NCBI RefSeq assembly: GCF_937616625.2
Contig: NC_065573.1
Location: 2,867,001-2,931,000, forward strand
DNA length: 64,000 bases
Source of the DNA: Mercurialis annua
Lineage: Eukaryota > Streptophyta > Magnoliopsida > Malpighiales > Euphorbiaceae
Direction: 5' to 3'
Position 1 is the first letter of the stretch, and every line of letters starts with the position of its first letter. A program made the translations under genes and the position numbers. Positions 1 through 13,328 of this stretch are shown one piece after another. Below the pieces are notes generated by a model. The model saw only the letters and a program-made list of their open reading frames with translations, had not been told where the DNA came from and searched no databases.

Positions 1-1539
1 CTGCTGCATTAATACACAACCCAAACCATTCTTGGAAGCATCACTGTATATAACATACCCTAAATCTGTCACTGGAAGTGTCAATACTGAAGCTGAAGTT
101 AAACAATCTTTCAAAGCATCAAAGCTATTCTGACATTGTTGACTCCACACAAACTTCACATCTTTTCTTAGTAGCTTTGTTAATGGTGAGGCAATAATTG
201 AAAAGTCTTTCACAAATCGTCTGTAATAGCCAGCCAAACCTAGAAAACTGCGTACCTCATGTACATTACTCGGAGAATTCCAGTTAATTATAGCTTCCAC
301 CTTTTTAGGATCAACTTAAATTCCCTCTGCTGAGATGACATGGCCAAGAAATACAACTTTCTCTAACCAGAACTCACACTTACTAAACTTAGCATACAGT
401 TGTTTTTCTCTTAAAGTTTGCAAAACAATTCTCAAGTGCTCTGCATGCTCTTCCTTACATCTAGAATACACTAAGATATCATCGATGAATACAATTACAA
501 AGCTATCTAGATAAGGCTTGAAAACTCTGTTCATCAAATTCATGAAAGCAGCTGGAGCATTAGTTAACCCGAATGGCATAACAAGGAATTCATAGTGACC
601 ATATCGAGTCCTAAATGCAGCCTTAGGAACATCTGGATTCTTAATCTTCAATTGATGATAACCAGATCTCAAGTCAATCTTAGGGAATACTCTAGCTCCT
701 TATAGTTGATCAAATAAGTCATCTATTCGAGGCAATGGATACTTGTTGCGAATTGTAACCTTATTCAGCTGTCTGTAATCAATACACAATCTCATAGTTC
801 CATCTTTCTTTTTCACAAATAACACCGGAGCTCCCCAAGGTGAAAAACTAGGTCTAATGTAACCTTTATCAAGCAATTCTTGCAACTGCACCTTTAGTTC
901 TTTCAACTCAGCTAGTGCCATTCTATACAGAGCTTGAGAAATAGGGTTAGTGCCTGGTTGCAAATCAATACTAAATTCAATCTCTCTATCTGTTGGTAAG
1001 CCTAGTAATTCATCAGGAAATACATCAACAAATTTATTCACAACAGGAATACTTTCAAGTTTTACCCCTTCTTTTTCTGTATCTATAACATATGCCAAGT
1101 ATGCTTCACAACCCTTCTTCAACATTCTTCTAGCAGTTAAAGATGATACCATTCCATAGTGTTCTGAACTCCTCTCACCTTTGAATACAACTTCACCATT
1201 TACTGGTAATTGAAAATGCACCTTCTTTCTATAACAGTCAAGAACTGCTTTGTATTTGGATAAAACATCCATACCAAGTATAACATCAAACATTTGAAGT
1301 GCCAAAGGTACTAAATCTACCTCAAACTTATGATCCCCAATCTATATCTCACAATTTTTATATACATGCTGACAAACTACTGACTGACCCACTGGAAAAT
1401 CTACAACTAATGCATGGTTCATCACACTCTTATCTCGAGGTATGCATGATATGAATGATGACACAATGAAAGAATGTGTTGCACCAGGGTCAATTAAAAT
1501 ATATGCATCCCTACCAAAGATAGTTAACCTACCAGAAAT
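1..1539 (-). pseudogene. pol: E1 pol fragment: protease, reverse transcriptase, start of RNase H
   Basis: Pol polyprotein portion, read right to left. The aspartic protease active site DPGATHSF lies near 1470-1495 and the second protease block [10 protein letters not shown] near 1260-1285. RT follows with [22 protein letters not shown], the FIDDILVYS catalytic motif (near 475-500) and [14 protein letters not shown]. The frame continues as [14 protein letters not shown] into the RNase H start [15 protein letters not shown] at the window edge. Three in-frame stops interrupt it: TAG at 1342-1344, TAA at 700-702 and TAA at 316-318, with no frameshift. The frame is otherwise conserved, so this is a recently disabled copy. 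It is dead as it stands unless stops are read through, for which I see no evidence. Confidence 0.92.
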
Positions 1540-2837
1540 AACATCTGGAGAAGCTGCTGCCTCTTGTTGAGTCAAAGCAAATACTCTAGGTTGTACAACA
1601 GGTTTATTTGTTTGGGTACCTTGCATAGGTTGTGCTGAAGTTGAGGCTCCGCCTTCCTTATTCGCATTAAAGCCAGAACCTCGACCTGAACCTTTATCAA
1701 AGCCTGACGTACGACCACCTCTATTTGCAGTACCTTGGAAACCTCTACCACGACCTGAGCTAAATTGTGCCATACTAGGACAATCCCTCCTAATATGTCC
1801 CATGCCACCACATTCAAAGCAAGTTATGGATCTCTTCTTGCTAGCCACACTACCAACACTAGATGGTGGTTGTCTCGCTGAGAAATTACTATCATGTGAC
1901 TGAGGTCTCTGTGAACCAGACCAAGACCAGGGTATTCTGATACCTCTAGATCCTCCAGTATCTGATTTTATTTGTTGAAATGAGCTTGTTCCCTTGTTAA
2001 ATCCCCCTTGTTTTCCAGTCCAAAAAGAAGCTTTTTGTTTACTCTCTTGTTCAAGCTCTTCTCTCAGCTTTTCTTTTTCTATCGCTTTCTCTACCCAGCC
2101 TCTAAACTATGTTCCCTCATACAATGATAGTTCATTCTTCAAAACAGTTTGCAGCCCCTCTTTGAATCTGTAACATTTTTGAGCTTCTGTAGGAAATATT
2201 TCTGAAGCAAACTTGTAAAGTTCTTCAAATTTATCGATGTATTCCCGCACTGTCATTGAACCCTGCTTTAGAGCAATAAACTCATTCTGCCTTTCTGCAT
2301 TGTATGCTTCAGTTAAATACTCCCTGCGAAACTCGATCTTGAATATCTCCTAGGTCAACTGATCTCCTAATCGCAATCTGATCCTAACAAACCATGCATC
2401 TGCTGTATCATGTAGCAATCCATAAACATTACTGACCTTCTGCGCATCTGTCAGCTCTATAGTATTAAATGACTCATATGTATCTCTAAGCCATCTATCT
2501 GCTTCTTTGGAATCAATGGAGCCATGAAAATCAAATACTCAACACTTTTTAGCATGTTCAATGATATCCCCAGGTTTTCTTCTTGTCTCTTGAGCTTGTA
2601 GAGTAGCAATGATAGTTTGTGCTAAGATAACAGGATCTAGCTGCAAAATAGGTACAACTGGGGGTACAAGAGGTACTGGTTGATTTACCACATGAGCCCT
2701 AGCATCAGACTCTAATTCATGATCAGTACTATCCCTAGACTTTGCCTCATCCTCTACATTCCTACCCTATTGGCCAACAATCTCACGTTGAGAAACACTA
2801 TCTCCATGACTTGAGCTTCCATGGTCCTCTATAATCA
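1540..2837 (-). pseudogene. gag: E1 gag: capsid and CCHC nucleocapsid, with in-frame stops
   Basis: Gag structural protein in the same frame as pol. The capsid part carries the plant retrotransposon Gag pattern (ADAWFVRIR, then TVREYIDKFEELY and RFKEGL). A basic linker and a CX2CX4HX4C knuckle (CFECGGMGHIRRDC, near 1780-1820) follow, then Gly/Arg-rich sequence leading to protease. Four in-frame stops occur: TAG 2767-2769, TGA 2539-2541, TAG 2350-2352, TAG 2107-2109. The start is unresolved. The first ATG (near 2838) is one base out of frame with the body, and the sequence just upstream ends in a T-rich tract plus ATTATAG, resembling a splice acceptor, so the original first codons may come from an upstream exon. 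Confidence 0.85.
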
Positions 2838-2900
2838 AAATTAAATAAAATAAAATATCAAAAACCAAAAGTGAAGAGTCTACAGGACCATCAAACCGAA

Positions 2901-2912
2901 GCTCTGATACCA
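2901..2912 (-). other. E1 primer-binding site (initiator Met tRNA)
   Basis: On the minus strand this reads TGGTATCAGAGC, complementary to the 3' end of plant initiator methionine tRNA. It lies four bases inside the LTR end, where minus-strand DNA synthesis would be primed. Confidence 0.9.
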
Positions 2913-2916
2913 AAAT

Positions 2917-5136
2917 TGTCAAACCTCGCCTTACTTAGCACGAGATTGATGGTTATTTAAAATAAATTTATCTCCAAATCAACATTTTAAACGTGTTCTA
3001 TAAATAATTAAGCACAAATATATGAAAAACTTTTATACAACATTTTATTTAAACCACTATATGAAAATTAAGTATTGTTATAAACTTTTATACATATGAT
3101 TCAAAATATATATTTAGGTACAAATAAGTTTATTCTAAATAAAAACATCAAGGCATCTCAAAACTCAGAGATGTGGCCAACCTCTATGTCTCAAGCCCAA
3201 ACTCTAAGCCCAACTCCCTCTCCAGTCAACTGTACTGTAGATTGCCTTGCTAACTGAAAAGGTTTTAAAACAACTAAAATGAGCGAAAGCTCAGTGAATA
3301 GACATAACAAGGCATTTACAAATATAAACGATATCAAAACAATTTCACTTTAAATATGAAATGTAGTTCGTATCAATCATCAACTATAAGATTGATATAT
3401 TACCCTGTAACAACAATATAAACAATAGACCTGCAATCAGGAACACAATACTGATCTACAGTCTAACCAACATATTTAGGAACACTTAATGGCTAACCCT
3501 TCTCCATCATGAGCACGGCTCAGCCCTTCTCCCTTCAATGACCATCAATCAAGTGCCCTGTGTCAAATGCGCATAGACACTCACAATATCTCGCATGTGC
3601 ATATAACTAACTCAGCACATAACCATGTGCATATCACAACTCAGCACCTCCCAAATATATCGTTACAGAGTAGACATATCACATAAAGGAAATCTCAAGT
3701 TATTTCATCAAAGCGCAATACGAGATTCAATAAAAAAAACCATTTCAAATTATCATTCAAAACTTAACCATAATCAAGTCCGCATAATGATTAAATCAAC
3801 ACATCTTTCATTTATAAACCACATCGTATAATGTTCATTTAAAACGTTAAAAGAAGCATTTTATCGAACACCTTTCGTGCATTATCAAAACTACCATATA
3901 TAGACATTTAAAAACACAATAAACCTTAACACTTTGAATATTAAAATATCAAGTTTATTAGTAGTAAGGGCTAGTATATCTACTCACCACACAACAACCA
4001 AAACTACTCAAAAATCACGTCACAAGCTGCCTTACTTTCTACTTGCACCGTCGTTGCCAAAACGAGCACCTAAATGAGTAATGTAAATCACAAAGCTCAA
4101 TCACAATAACATATATAAACTTATACATATATCTAATACTGATTTAACCTAAATGCAGAACCTTCAAATGGATTTCTATATGGTTTATGTATGATTATGA
4201 ACTTGGTAACAAATCGGCCTTAGTAGGCAGAACATTAAGCCTCTATTAAAACATGTCCTGTGAATAGTATTGACATAATTTTAACAAACCCTTCGGTGAA
4301 AATTTATCCCTTTGAGTCTAGAATCCAAATCAAAAAGAATTTCGTCATTTCCGTTTCTAAGCAATGAGTTATACGATTTTTAGTGAGGTGTGTTCAGAAT
4401 GTCTTCACAGCTGAAGCAATAAAATCGCATGGTCAATTACGGTATTAATAAGACCGAACCAGATTAACTGCAAAGAATAAAGGTTGTAGTAGACACTCTA
4501 AAGTTTCTGTGAATTCAAGAATTACTCCATTTGGAGTTATAGAACTCGACATACATCCCTCGCAATAAGCTGGAATTTCTGGATTCAAAAACAGAACATG
4601 CTATTTCTTGTGTAAACCCTAGATAAACAAGTTAAAAAGATGAAGAACTTACAAATTGAGCTTGATTTCCTTCTTAGACTTCAAGAACTCAGAGAATTGA
4701 TGTTTTAGGGATTAGTTTAGGTCTGAATGAATGAAATTTTGTTTGAATATCTTTCATATTTTGTATACATATACTAATTAACAAATTACTAAAATAAGAA
4801 TAGGTTATTAACCTAACTTGGACACATAATCAAAACATAAGGGCATTATTGACATTTAGACTATCTAGATAAACTCCAAATATAAAGTTCTTTTAGGCCC
4901 TTAATGATATACTTACCATATCTTTTAATCCTCGAGTCTTTTATTTCGTTCAATTACATCAACTCAATTTAACTAATCGTAACTATTGTTTTCAATTTTA
5001 ATTTTGACATCTAAAATTCTTATATCCTTAATTCAATTTATCTTTAATAATAATTATACATGATATGCATTGCATAATGAATTCTAAATAAAATTAATTA
5101 ATAAATTCTAAACGAGATTAGGTTACGGTTCTGACA
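2917..5136 (-). repeat. E1 5' LTR
   Basis: About 2.22 kb bounded by TGTCA and TGACA on the plus strand, with the primer-binding site adjoining its left end. On the element's sense strand a strong donor-like site, TTTGTAAGTT, lies at about 4652, consistent with a spliced leader. The sequence is AT-rich with no ORF of note; small ORFs within it are chance. The second LTR lies outside the window, so age cannot be estimated. Confidence 0.85.
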
Positions 5137-5579
5137 TCCGTAGCTTGTACGTACTAGCCCAGATATCAATCTATACGAGAGCTGTTAACGTAAACAGCAT
5201 CACATCAAATGATAATATAACGTAGCCTAACCATTCATGTAAACAAATAAGACCTCGCTATACCAGGCTAAGACTCGTCATACGTATACTAGTGGAGTGC
5301 TAAGGGAACTCGTACTTTGCGCAAGTCAAGGACTTCCGGTACAACGGAGATTGACTGTCTGATCCGACCCTAGCCACCTAAAAGGGGGAAACATCAACAG
5401 GGTCATACAATGCTGAGCGAGTACACATTACTGATGGTACTACTCAAAAATAACATTGCATTTAAAAACAAAATGCATATATATGAACATATAATATAAT
5501 ACAAGTATTTTATTCTATCGAAACCCTAATCTTATGATTCCTTAGAAACCAACTACAGACTTCACTTATAAAAGCATCT

Positions 5580-5757
5580 GGGCTAGGAACAAAGCCACCA
5601 CCGCCACAGATCTGTATTGAGTTACTGGGCCGGGAACAATGCCACCATCGCTACAGCTCTCTATTGGGTAACTGGGCCGGGAACAACGCCACCATCGCCA
5701 CAGTTTCCTGTTAAGTCAAGGCCGGAAACTAAGCCACCGTCGCCATGTGACTTAACA
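5580..5757 (-). repeat. 47-bp tandem repeats in E2 left LTR
   Basis: Three and a half diverged copies of a roughly 47-bp unit, each with a core like GGGCCGGGAACAA then GCCACC and TCGCCACAG on the plus strand. This is much more GC-rich than the surrounding LTR. It is conserved in both E2 LTRs. Confidence 0.75.
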
Positions 5758-5800
5758 AATCAAACTTGACTCTATGAGACAAGATTCTTTAATATCAGTA

Positions 5801-5835
5801 CCGGTGATCACATAGTCCTATTGACACCGAATAGG
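5801..5835 (-). promoter_or_regulatory. Shared LTR motif: GGTGATCA palindrome plus hairpin (E2 left copy)
   Basis: Plus-strand CCGGTGATCA followed by CCTATTGACACCGAATAGG, an inverted repeat with one mismatch in this copy. The same arrangement is found in all LTRs of E2, EC, E3 and the solo LTR. Confidence 0.6.
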
Positions 5836-8309
5836 TAGTTCGTTTCCCCGGATCATATACTCGTTTTCACAAACTATATAATCGATAATTCGATATACAA
5901 AACTCATATGTATAACGACAAATAATATATCATGCGATGAATTTAATAATTATGCGTATAATATTGCCAAATAACTATGGCATAATAGTATGCAAGAGTA
6001 GTGTATACTCACTACTTTCTACGCATAGCCTTTGATAATTTAGCAAGCGACGCCACGTTCTTTATATTCTGGATCCCATTAGCCGTCATCCCGTCGAGCC
6101 TACGCAAATTCCCTAATAGTACGAATTAATAAAATTCTAGCTATCAGTAATTAATTCTAAAAGTAGGTTTGAAGCCAACTTTGGCTATCGAAACCGCTTA
6201 ATTAAAATAGCCCGAATCCAAAATAGATTAGAAATTTCTATAGTCCACAATATCCTCTACGACTTTCTTTTAGACTCAAACTTCACCCGACATCTCTAAG
6301 GTCTCCAAATTATTATTTAGAGTCGTCCAAATTTTAAATAAAATTGACATTCCTACGGTTTGGAATGTCGCCTACAACATTCGTTTAGACCTTAGTTTGA
6401 AAATAGATCTCGAAAGTGTCGGAAACTAAGTCGAAAGTTGGTTTCCTAATCCTGATTTTCAAAACAGCTAAAACAGTCCTCTAAGGGCTGCTGTTTGGGC
6501 CTCAAAACAGCACCCGTAAATCTGTTCCGTTCCAAAACAAATTTGATATTCTTATACTTCACAATCATCTCTACAACTTCCGTGAAGACTTCGACTAGTT
6601 TCGACATGCGGTTTGTTCACAATAATTTTCTAATGTTGGGTCTTTAATTATTATTTTTGGCGTCAAAATAGCCCCACGTTTTGCTACTGTTTCAGGGTCA
6701 GAAATAGAGCCCGTATCACCGTCGAAACCCAAAACAAAATTGGCATTCATATTCTCTATAACATCACCTACGTTTTTCATTAGGATCCAAACTTAATACG
6801 ACATGTCTATCATCCTCAAATCTTTCCTCAAAGGCAGCCTCTCATTAGGCATAAATCTGAAAATCATTTTCAGATTTTTCACTCAACTTCAAACCTCGAT
6901 AACTTTAAATTTATCTTAACAACTATACTATTATTTTTCATAAAACGCATCTTTATAATTCTAATTATATATCCCACCCACTCTCGGGTAAGGATTACTA
7001 CGGTTCGAGGTCCGTTTGTATAGGCGAAGTAGCCTTCGTGGCTTGATTCACAAATTTCCAGATTTTTATGTTTTCAACACCTCACCTATTTCAATTGACC
7101 CAGCCATATTTAACCTTTCAATTTCTAAATCGACTATCACGTATCAATCTCTGTATATCCCTTACGATATACTACTCAAGTTTTTTGAAAAATTATTGCT
7201 CAACGACCTTCGTACCTTCGCTCAAACTTAGTGACTCACACTGTTTTAGGGCTGCAGTCTCTTTATTTTTCAAACTCAGCTGTGAATCACTTTAACTCAC
7301 TGTAATAATCTTAATTAAGTTCCGTCATACTTTAGACTCGATGTAGATTCTAGGTTCACATCTTTGACAAGTCAGGGACTGTCCAAACAGTCCCATATCA
7401 CTGCCAAAACTGATGCGGGTTGCGGCAGTTTTGCAGCTATGTTGCTACAACTTGCAGCAACGTTTTTGATGTTGTTTACAGGAGCAAATGGCTGCCGTTC
7501 CGACATCCTAACGCTCCCCCGACATGCTAACTCACTCCTATTCCATAACCGAACCTTAAACTGCATAAATCAATCTTAAACAACTCAAAATATAGCTTAA
7601 AAACTCAATCTAAAGCATAATCAAAAAATGGGCAGCAGCAACTCATGACTTTAACTCAATAAAACACCATCAAAACCACAAGCAAAGTCAGAATGTCTGA
7701 AGTTACCTTATTCCTTATTGAGTTAGCTTTCCATAGCAATTTAATTAATGGAAAACGGAAGTCGGATCGCGGAGTTATGGACGCCGTCGTCCTTCGCGCG
7801 CAAGAGAGAAAATGAAGATGGCGATGATGAAGGTTTTGCTTCTGTAACCATCCAATCTTCTTTTCTTTCCGTATTCATATCCTTATAACTCACACAAACC
7901 CTTTTTATTAAGCTTAACATGTCATCTTGGCTAAAGTATCATTTAGCTCAAAATGGATAAATTACACTTTAATTTAAATCCTTAATTAATCGTCACGTCT
8001 AATCTATAAAATAGTTTTGTAAATTTACGAAAGTGTGACGATAATTTATTTATACATAAATAATGAAATCCACATTATTTATTTACTCTGATAAAATTAA
8101 TTATTTATTTTTCTTATTTCGATAATTAAGTTCCGCCAAATTCCAGTTTATCGCATAACAATTAAATTATTATATCGCGATAATTTTATTACACCGCTTT
8201 GGTCTAATTCTTATTTCTTGAACTTAATTCCGACGTTCTTAATACTAAATCCTTATACTTATGCCTCGTGGCACTGTTCTTAATATTTTTAAAAGTACGG
8301 GGTATTACA

Positions 8310-8322
8310 TTCTTCCCACCTT
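8310..8322 (-). other. E2 polypurine tract
   Basis: Minus-strand AAGGTGGGAAGAA immediately before the 3' LTR. It is preceded by a block resembling that in EC and E3 (AATT..GAG.AC.AATTTTTATAAGG), the sequence normally found just ahead of the 3' LTR in plant chromoviruses. Confidence 0.85.
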
Positions 8323-11300
8323 ATAAAAATTTGTACTCAAATTTTCATAATTATAATAATACTCTTATTCATCAAGTATTTTATGTCTTGGAAACTCTTA
8401 TTGCTTCTTATAAGACATAAAGTCTTACTCCTCATATTATGGTTATCTGGATCTTAAGTTCCATTAACCTCGCCCTTTACGAATACGACACATTATAGTC
8501 TTTTTATTCCATAGTGTCTCTGGAAGTCACTTCTTATCGTTATCGCTTGACGCTCTTCTCTACTTACTTATCGTTAGTAGAGTTTCCTAGACTTATGATT
8601 CTTGAATTACTTATCCAAAGTAATTGCCTCACTTATCATTTTACTAATCTTAGTCTATATCAACCATCTTATCGTTACATTCCTTTCTATGGTACTCCAT
8701 CTCACTCTCATTGATCCTAGAGTAAAAAAATACCATGTCCTTACTACTAATCGTTACTTTGTATCATTGGCTCGTTACCTCGTTGGTTTATTGCCTCGCT
8801 AACTCATAAACATCATGATCTTGTATCATTAGTCGAGTCTTTCTTAGACTTATCCTATGTTCGTGTCTATATCCTTATCGAATATGCATCCACTTCTCAT
8901 AACGATTGCCTTCCCTTATACTTATGATTATACTCCTCACTTTCAAGTTGAAGGTCACATTAGTAGCATATATCCTTGTCAATAGCTACAAGTGTTATCT
9001 ACACTGCTTCGATACATCTCTTGATGTATCGTTATCCTTTCATATCCTTTCGATAACTCTTCATCTTAATGACCAATAGCCTTCATTAGACATTCTTAAT
9101 CTAATGATACTTTATTGTATCTTGATCTTTTTCTTCGCGTTGTTATACTTCTATATCGTTAACCATCTTTTGGTTCTCGAACTCTCTTGATTGGATCCTT
9201 CATACAGTTCATTAATCCCGAAGTGTATCAAGTTTAACTAATTAAACATGATTATCCTCTTATCTATCATCTTTGATAGATTATATACTTTTTTCCGTAT
9301 ACATCCTTAACAACTCGTTCGACGTTGGTTTATAAACCCGTATATAACTTATACTTGGAGTTATAGAAGTAACATCTTTAGAATTTTATGATAATTCTTT
9401 GAGTACTCTTATTCACGACTTATCCTTGTCGTCGTCTTTCATTTCATTCCTCATCGTTGCATATCTAATTGTCTATGACTATCTTAGACATTGCTTACCT
9501 TGAATTACTTCAGTATTAAAAATACTAACATTCACTGATACTTATGGAATGCACCTTATATTGACATTTGTTCTGTCAGCACAACCAATATCAAGCCTTA
9601 TAATCGTACTCCTTTAACACTTCTCAATCCCTTATGCGAAATCTATGTTGAATCTTACATTAGACCTTTGCAACACCTTTCGAATCTTTCCCCACAATAG
9701 TTACTTCCATATAGAATCGCCTAGATCTGTCCAGACGTCTCTTAAGACTTTGTGGATTCTATAACAAATGTTACTATCACTAGACAGCTTCACCTTATTT
9801 CGTCAACATCTTAAAGGTTGATGCACTAATCCTTGACATTCCTCGTGTCTTTCTTCCTATCCGAATCATTTATAGACGTTACACAAACTTTTGGCATTAA
9901 TCCAAAAATAGTTTATATCGCTCCAAGATATACCATACTAGGTACAGCTAATGTACCTGTTAACTTTGGGTGTTATCTAACCCCGAACTTATCGATCCCT
10001 CTATTGGTACGATGCCTTCATCTTACTTTCAAATCGATGTACCTTAGACATTGATCGAAGTCTTTGAATTACGATGTCTCTCTGGATATCGTAATCTTAA
10101 ATTTACATATTCTTCTTCTTTAACTCTTCCTTTATATATCTTTACAACAAACTAACTCATTTGTATCCAATGAGCGGTTTTCCTATGCCCGCCTACTTGA
10201 TCCATCGTACTTTGTCTTACACTCTATTATTTCTCGTGTCAAATTTTAAGATCTTAAGTCCTTATTGACTCATATATCCTTCTTTCTCTTTGACTCTTAT
10301 CATTGCTCAACTCTTCTTTGTACACCGTTTTATCATTTTCCTTGTTTATTGTAACGTCTTTATTCGGGTACCTTCGTCCTTAGCACGTAACATATCTCAA
10401 GCAATAGCTTATTCTAGCTTCTTCATTAATCATGTGTTTCACACCACACACATCCTATGCATCTCTTGCATTCATACTCCTTATATTCCTTATACTTTCG
10501 CAGTTTATTTCTAGACTGCTTACTTATATAGTTTTCCTAACAGTGTTCTTATGAAAACTTCTGCTTAATCCTCTGATTGACGATCGGAACAGTTAACTTC
10601 TAGTAAATCTTCTTACAAATATCATATTCCGATGTTAAACCGATCCAACGGTTCAATTAAAAGATGTGTTGGTTTTGCTAAAATTAATGATCTTCCAATA
10701 TCGCGTAAAACTCACGTCACTTACTCACTCATAGAGATTATCTTCTGTCTCTAACATTTAAGTTATGGGTCGATTTCTATGTTCAACTAGTGTATCACAT
10801 ACTTTTATCATCTGATGGCATATTGTCCTAATCATATAGTTCAAGGATAAGGACATCCTAGTTCATCGTCTAATCGATTGCACTTCACTATATGTGCATA
10901 CCTTGTTATCTTAGTCTTATAATAATTCGTAGAACTACGACTAAATTCGCACCTTTCCAAAGCATAACTTATTGCTCGCGCTCTTGTATACGTTCATTGT
11001 ACCTTTGCGAGCCGCTTCTAGGTAGATCTCGAACATTTCACTTTCGTTACAGAGTTCCGGTCTAGGTATACTTACATTAATACAAATTTGGTTGCAACCA
11101 TTTCAACAATCTTTGAAATTCACAGAAAAACCACTCCTCAGAAATCTCACGTTCAAATCCTTTAAACATTTAGCATAATTGTGCCATAGGGTGATGACGT
11201 CTCTCATTCCCAAATGTATGAATCCATTTCTTATTCTTATTCATTTAATGTGTATGTGGTGATACAATTCGATTCATGTCGTGGCAATAATACATTTCTA

Positions 11301-11958
11301 TATCAAGTTTAGGCACAATTATACTTTCGAAATTGTTTAAACAAATGATCTTTAGAACTCATACTCTTTAACTTGTAAGTTCTCTAAACCTGATACTCTG
11401 TAACTGGGTGTTCTTCCACTTTTCTGAGTGTGTGCCTCTCAGTCGATCATCCCTCGTTATCTCTATCGTATAGCTTTGATAACATCTTCATATCGAATGA
11501 TGATTGATGGACTCGCCTCATCATCGAGCTGTATCACAATTCTACCTATCTAGTTCATACAAAGCATAACGATTCTACCATAGTCATGTCATACTAATAT
11601 TGTCTAGCATATATCCATATAATCAAAACATAAAGCAATTGGGAGATATAACTGCTTAAACAATCATATAAGCATAAGTCAATCATCTATGCATAAGCAG
11701 AATATTTATGCATACATATCTTGTCAAACAATCCTATCGACGTATAGACAAGCTCGCTTCGTACAGAGGGCAATGATAGTTTTAAAATCAATTGAAAACT
11801 GATCATATACATGACTCGAATCTTATATGCTGTAGTAGTTCCTAGGTTACCTTGTGACAAAGTACCTAGGGTCAAACAAACCGTAATCACAGACTGGCAG
11901 TGGTATCCTAGACCAACTGAACTCAAATCATATACTAGCAGTGGTAACTGGACCTACT
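8323..11958 (-). other. E2 internal region, non-coding, purine-rich on the sense strand
   Basis: 3.6 kb with strong strand asymmetry: pyrimidine-rich on the plus strand, so purine-rich on the element's sense strand. Frames are short and stop-rich in all directions and no retroviral motif is seen. EC has a similar purine-skewed spacer in the same place. It could be a length-maintaining spacer or fully decayed pol; I cannot align it to pol by eye. Confidence 0.7.
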
Positions 11959-11970
11959 GCTCTGATACCA
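11959..11970 (-). other. E2 primer-binding site (initiator Met tRNA)
   Basis: Minus-strand TGGTATCAGAGC, four bases from the LTR end at 11975. It is identical to the sites of E1 and EC. Confidence 0.9.
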
Positions 11971-12606
11971 AGTTTGTCACGACCCAAATTATTGAGCCGA
12001 GACTAGCGCTAGGGAATAGGAGTGATAGCTCCAAACCCATAGCGAGCCTGAAAGTCACTATAATTTTTTCGCAAATAAACAAACGGAAGCAAATATATCA
12101 ATGTGTATATATCTCTATACACTCTACGATCTATACAATTCACATGGCCATCTCACTTCCGTAGCTTGTATGTACTAGCCTAACTATCAATCTATACAAG
12201 AGCTGTTAACATAGACAGCATCACATCAAATGATCATATAAAATAGCCTAACCATTCATGTAAAAATATAAGACCTCGCTATACCAGGCTACGACTCGTC
12301 ATACGTATACTACTACAACGCTAAGGTAACTCGTACTTTGTGCAAGTCAAGGACTTCCGGCACAAAGGAGATTGACTGTCTGATCCGACCCTAGCCACCT
12401 GAAAGGGGGAAACATCAACGGGGTCAGACAATGCTGAGTGAGTACACATTAGTAATGGTACTACTCAAAAATAACATCGCATTTAAAAACAAAACGCATA
12501 TATATGTATATATGAACATATAATATAATACAAGCATTTGATCCGATCGAAACTCTAATCTTATGATTCTGAGAAACCAACTACGGACTTCACTTATAAC
12601 AGCATT

Positions 12607-12785
12607 TAAGCCGGGAACAAAGCCACCATCGCCATAGATCTGTATTGAGTAACTAGGCCGGGAACAATGCCACCATCGCTATAGCTCTCTATTGGGTAAT
12701 TGGGCCGGGAACAACGCCACCGTCGCCACAGTTTCCCGATAAATCTAGGCCGAGAACTAAGCCACCGTCGCCATGTGACTTAACA
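12607..12785 (-). repeat. 47-bp tandem repeats in E2 right LTR
   Basis: Counterpart of the repeats at 5580-5757, with the same unit and copy number and scattered substitutions. The array therefore predates insertion of E2. Confidence 0.75.
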
Positions 12786-12828
12786 AATCAAACTTAACTC
12801 TATGAGACAAGATTCTATAATCTCAGTA

Positions 12829-12863
12829 CCGGTGATCACACAGTCCTATTGACACCCAATAGG
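12829..12863 (-). promoter_or_regulatory. Shared LTR motif: GGTGATCAC palindrome plus hairpin (E2 right copy)
   Basis: Plus-strand CCGGTGATCACAC then CCTATTGACACCCAATAGG at 12845-12863, whose CCTATTG and CAATAGG arms pair perfectly. It lies between the LTR splice-donor-like site and the primer-binding site. Confidence 0.65.
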
Positions 12864-13328
12864 TAGTTGATCATATACTCGTTTTCACAAACTATGTAAT
12901 CGAGAATTCGATATACAAAACTCATATGTATAACGGCAAATAATATATCATGCGATGCATTTAATAATTATGCGTATAATATTGCCAAATAACTATGGCG
13001 TAATAGTACATAAGAGTAGTGTATACTCACAACTTTCTACCTATAACCTTTGATAATTTAGCAAGCGACACCACGTTCTTTATATTCTGGATCCCATTAG
13101 CCATCATCCCATCGAGTCTACGCAAATTCGATAATAGTACGAATTAATAGAATTCTAGCTATCAATAATTAATTCTAAAAGTAGGTTTCAAACCAACTTT
13201 GGCTATCGAAACCGCTTAATTAAAATAGCCCGAACCTAAAAATAGATAAGAAATTTCCATAGTCCACAATATCCTCTACGACTTTCCTTTAGACTCAAAC
13301 TTCACTCGACATCTCTAAGGTCTCCAAA

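Larger units (their letters stand above)
1..5136 (-). mobile_element. E1: partial Ty3/gypsy LTR retrotransposon (5' LTR, gag, PR, RT, start of RNase H)
   Basis: Minus-strand element running off the left edge. Its 5' LTR is at the right (2917-5136), followed leftwards by a primer-binding site (2901-2912), gag, protease, reverse transcriptase and the first residues of RNase H at base 1. The order PR-RT-RH in one frame and the CCHC Gag knuckle place it in Ty3/gypsy; integrase and the 3' LTR would lie beyond the window. It sits inside the left LTR of E2: sequence homologous to E2's right LTR resumes immediately after the terminal TGACA at 5136, so E1 is younger than E2. Its LTR sequence differs from the other families here and lacks their shared hairpin motif. 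Confidence 0.9.
5137..8309 (-). repeat. E2 3' LTR, left part displaced by E1
   Basis: Homologous to 12154-15370 with frequent substitutions and small indels. It ends ...GGGGTATTACA, followed by the polypurine tract. The first roughly 180 bp present in the right LTR (11975-12153) are missing here because E1 inserted at this point; they should lie left of the window. A donor-like AAGGTAACTT lies on the minus strand at about 7706, and the shared hairpin motif is at 5801-5835. Confidence 0.88.

Noticed and set aside
6595..7566. Short ORFs in the E2 LTRs duplicated at 13540-14643
   Set aside because: Present in both LTRs only because the LTRs are copies. Lengths and starts differ between copies and there is no recognisable domain.
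8514..10514. Several 60-75-residue plus-strand ORFs in the E2 internal region
   Set aside because: They lie antisense to the element in pyrimidine-rich sequence, which gives Leu/Ser/Phe/Tyr-rich random peptides; no homology or start context.
11687..12164. 79- and 117-residue ORFs around the E2 primer site
   Set aside because: They overlap on opposite strands across the primer-binding site and LTR end, which are non-coding in all such elements.
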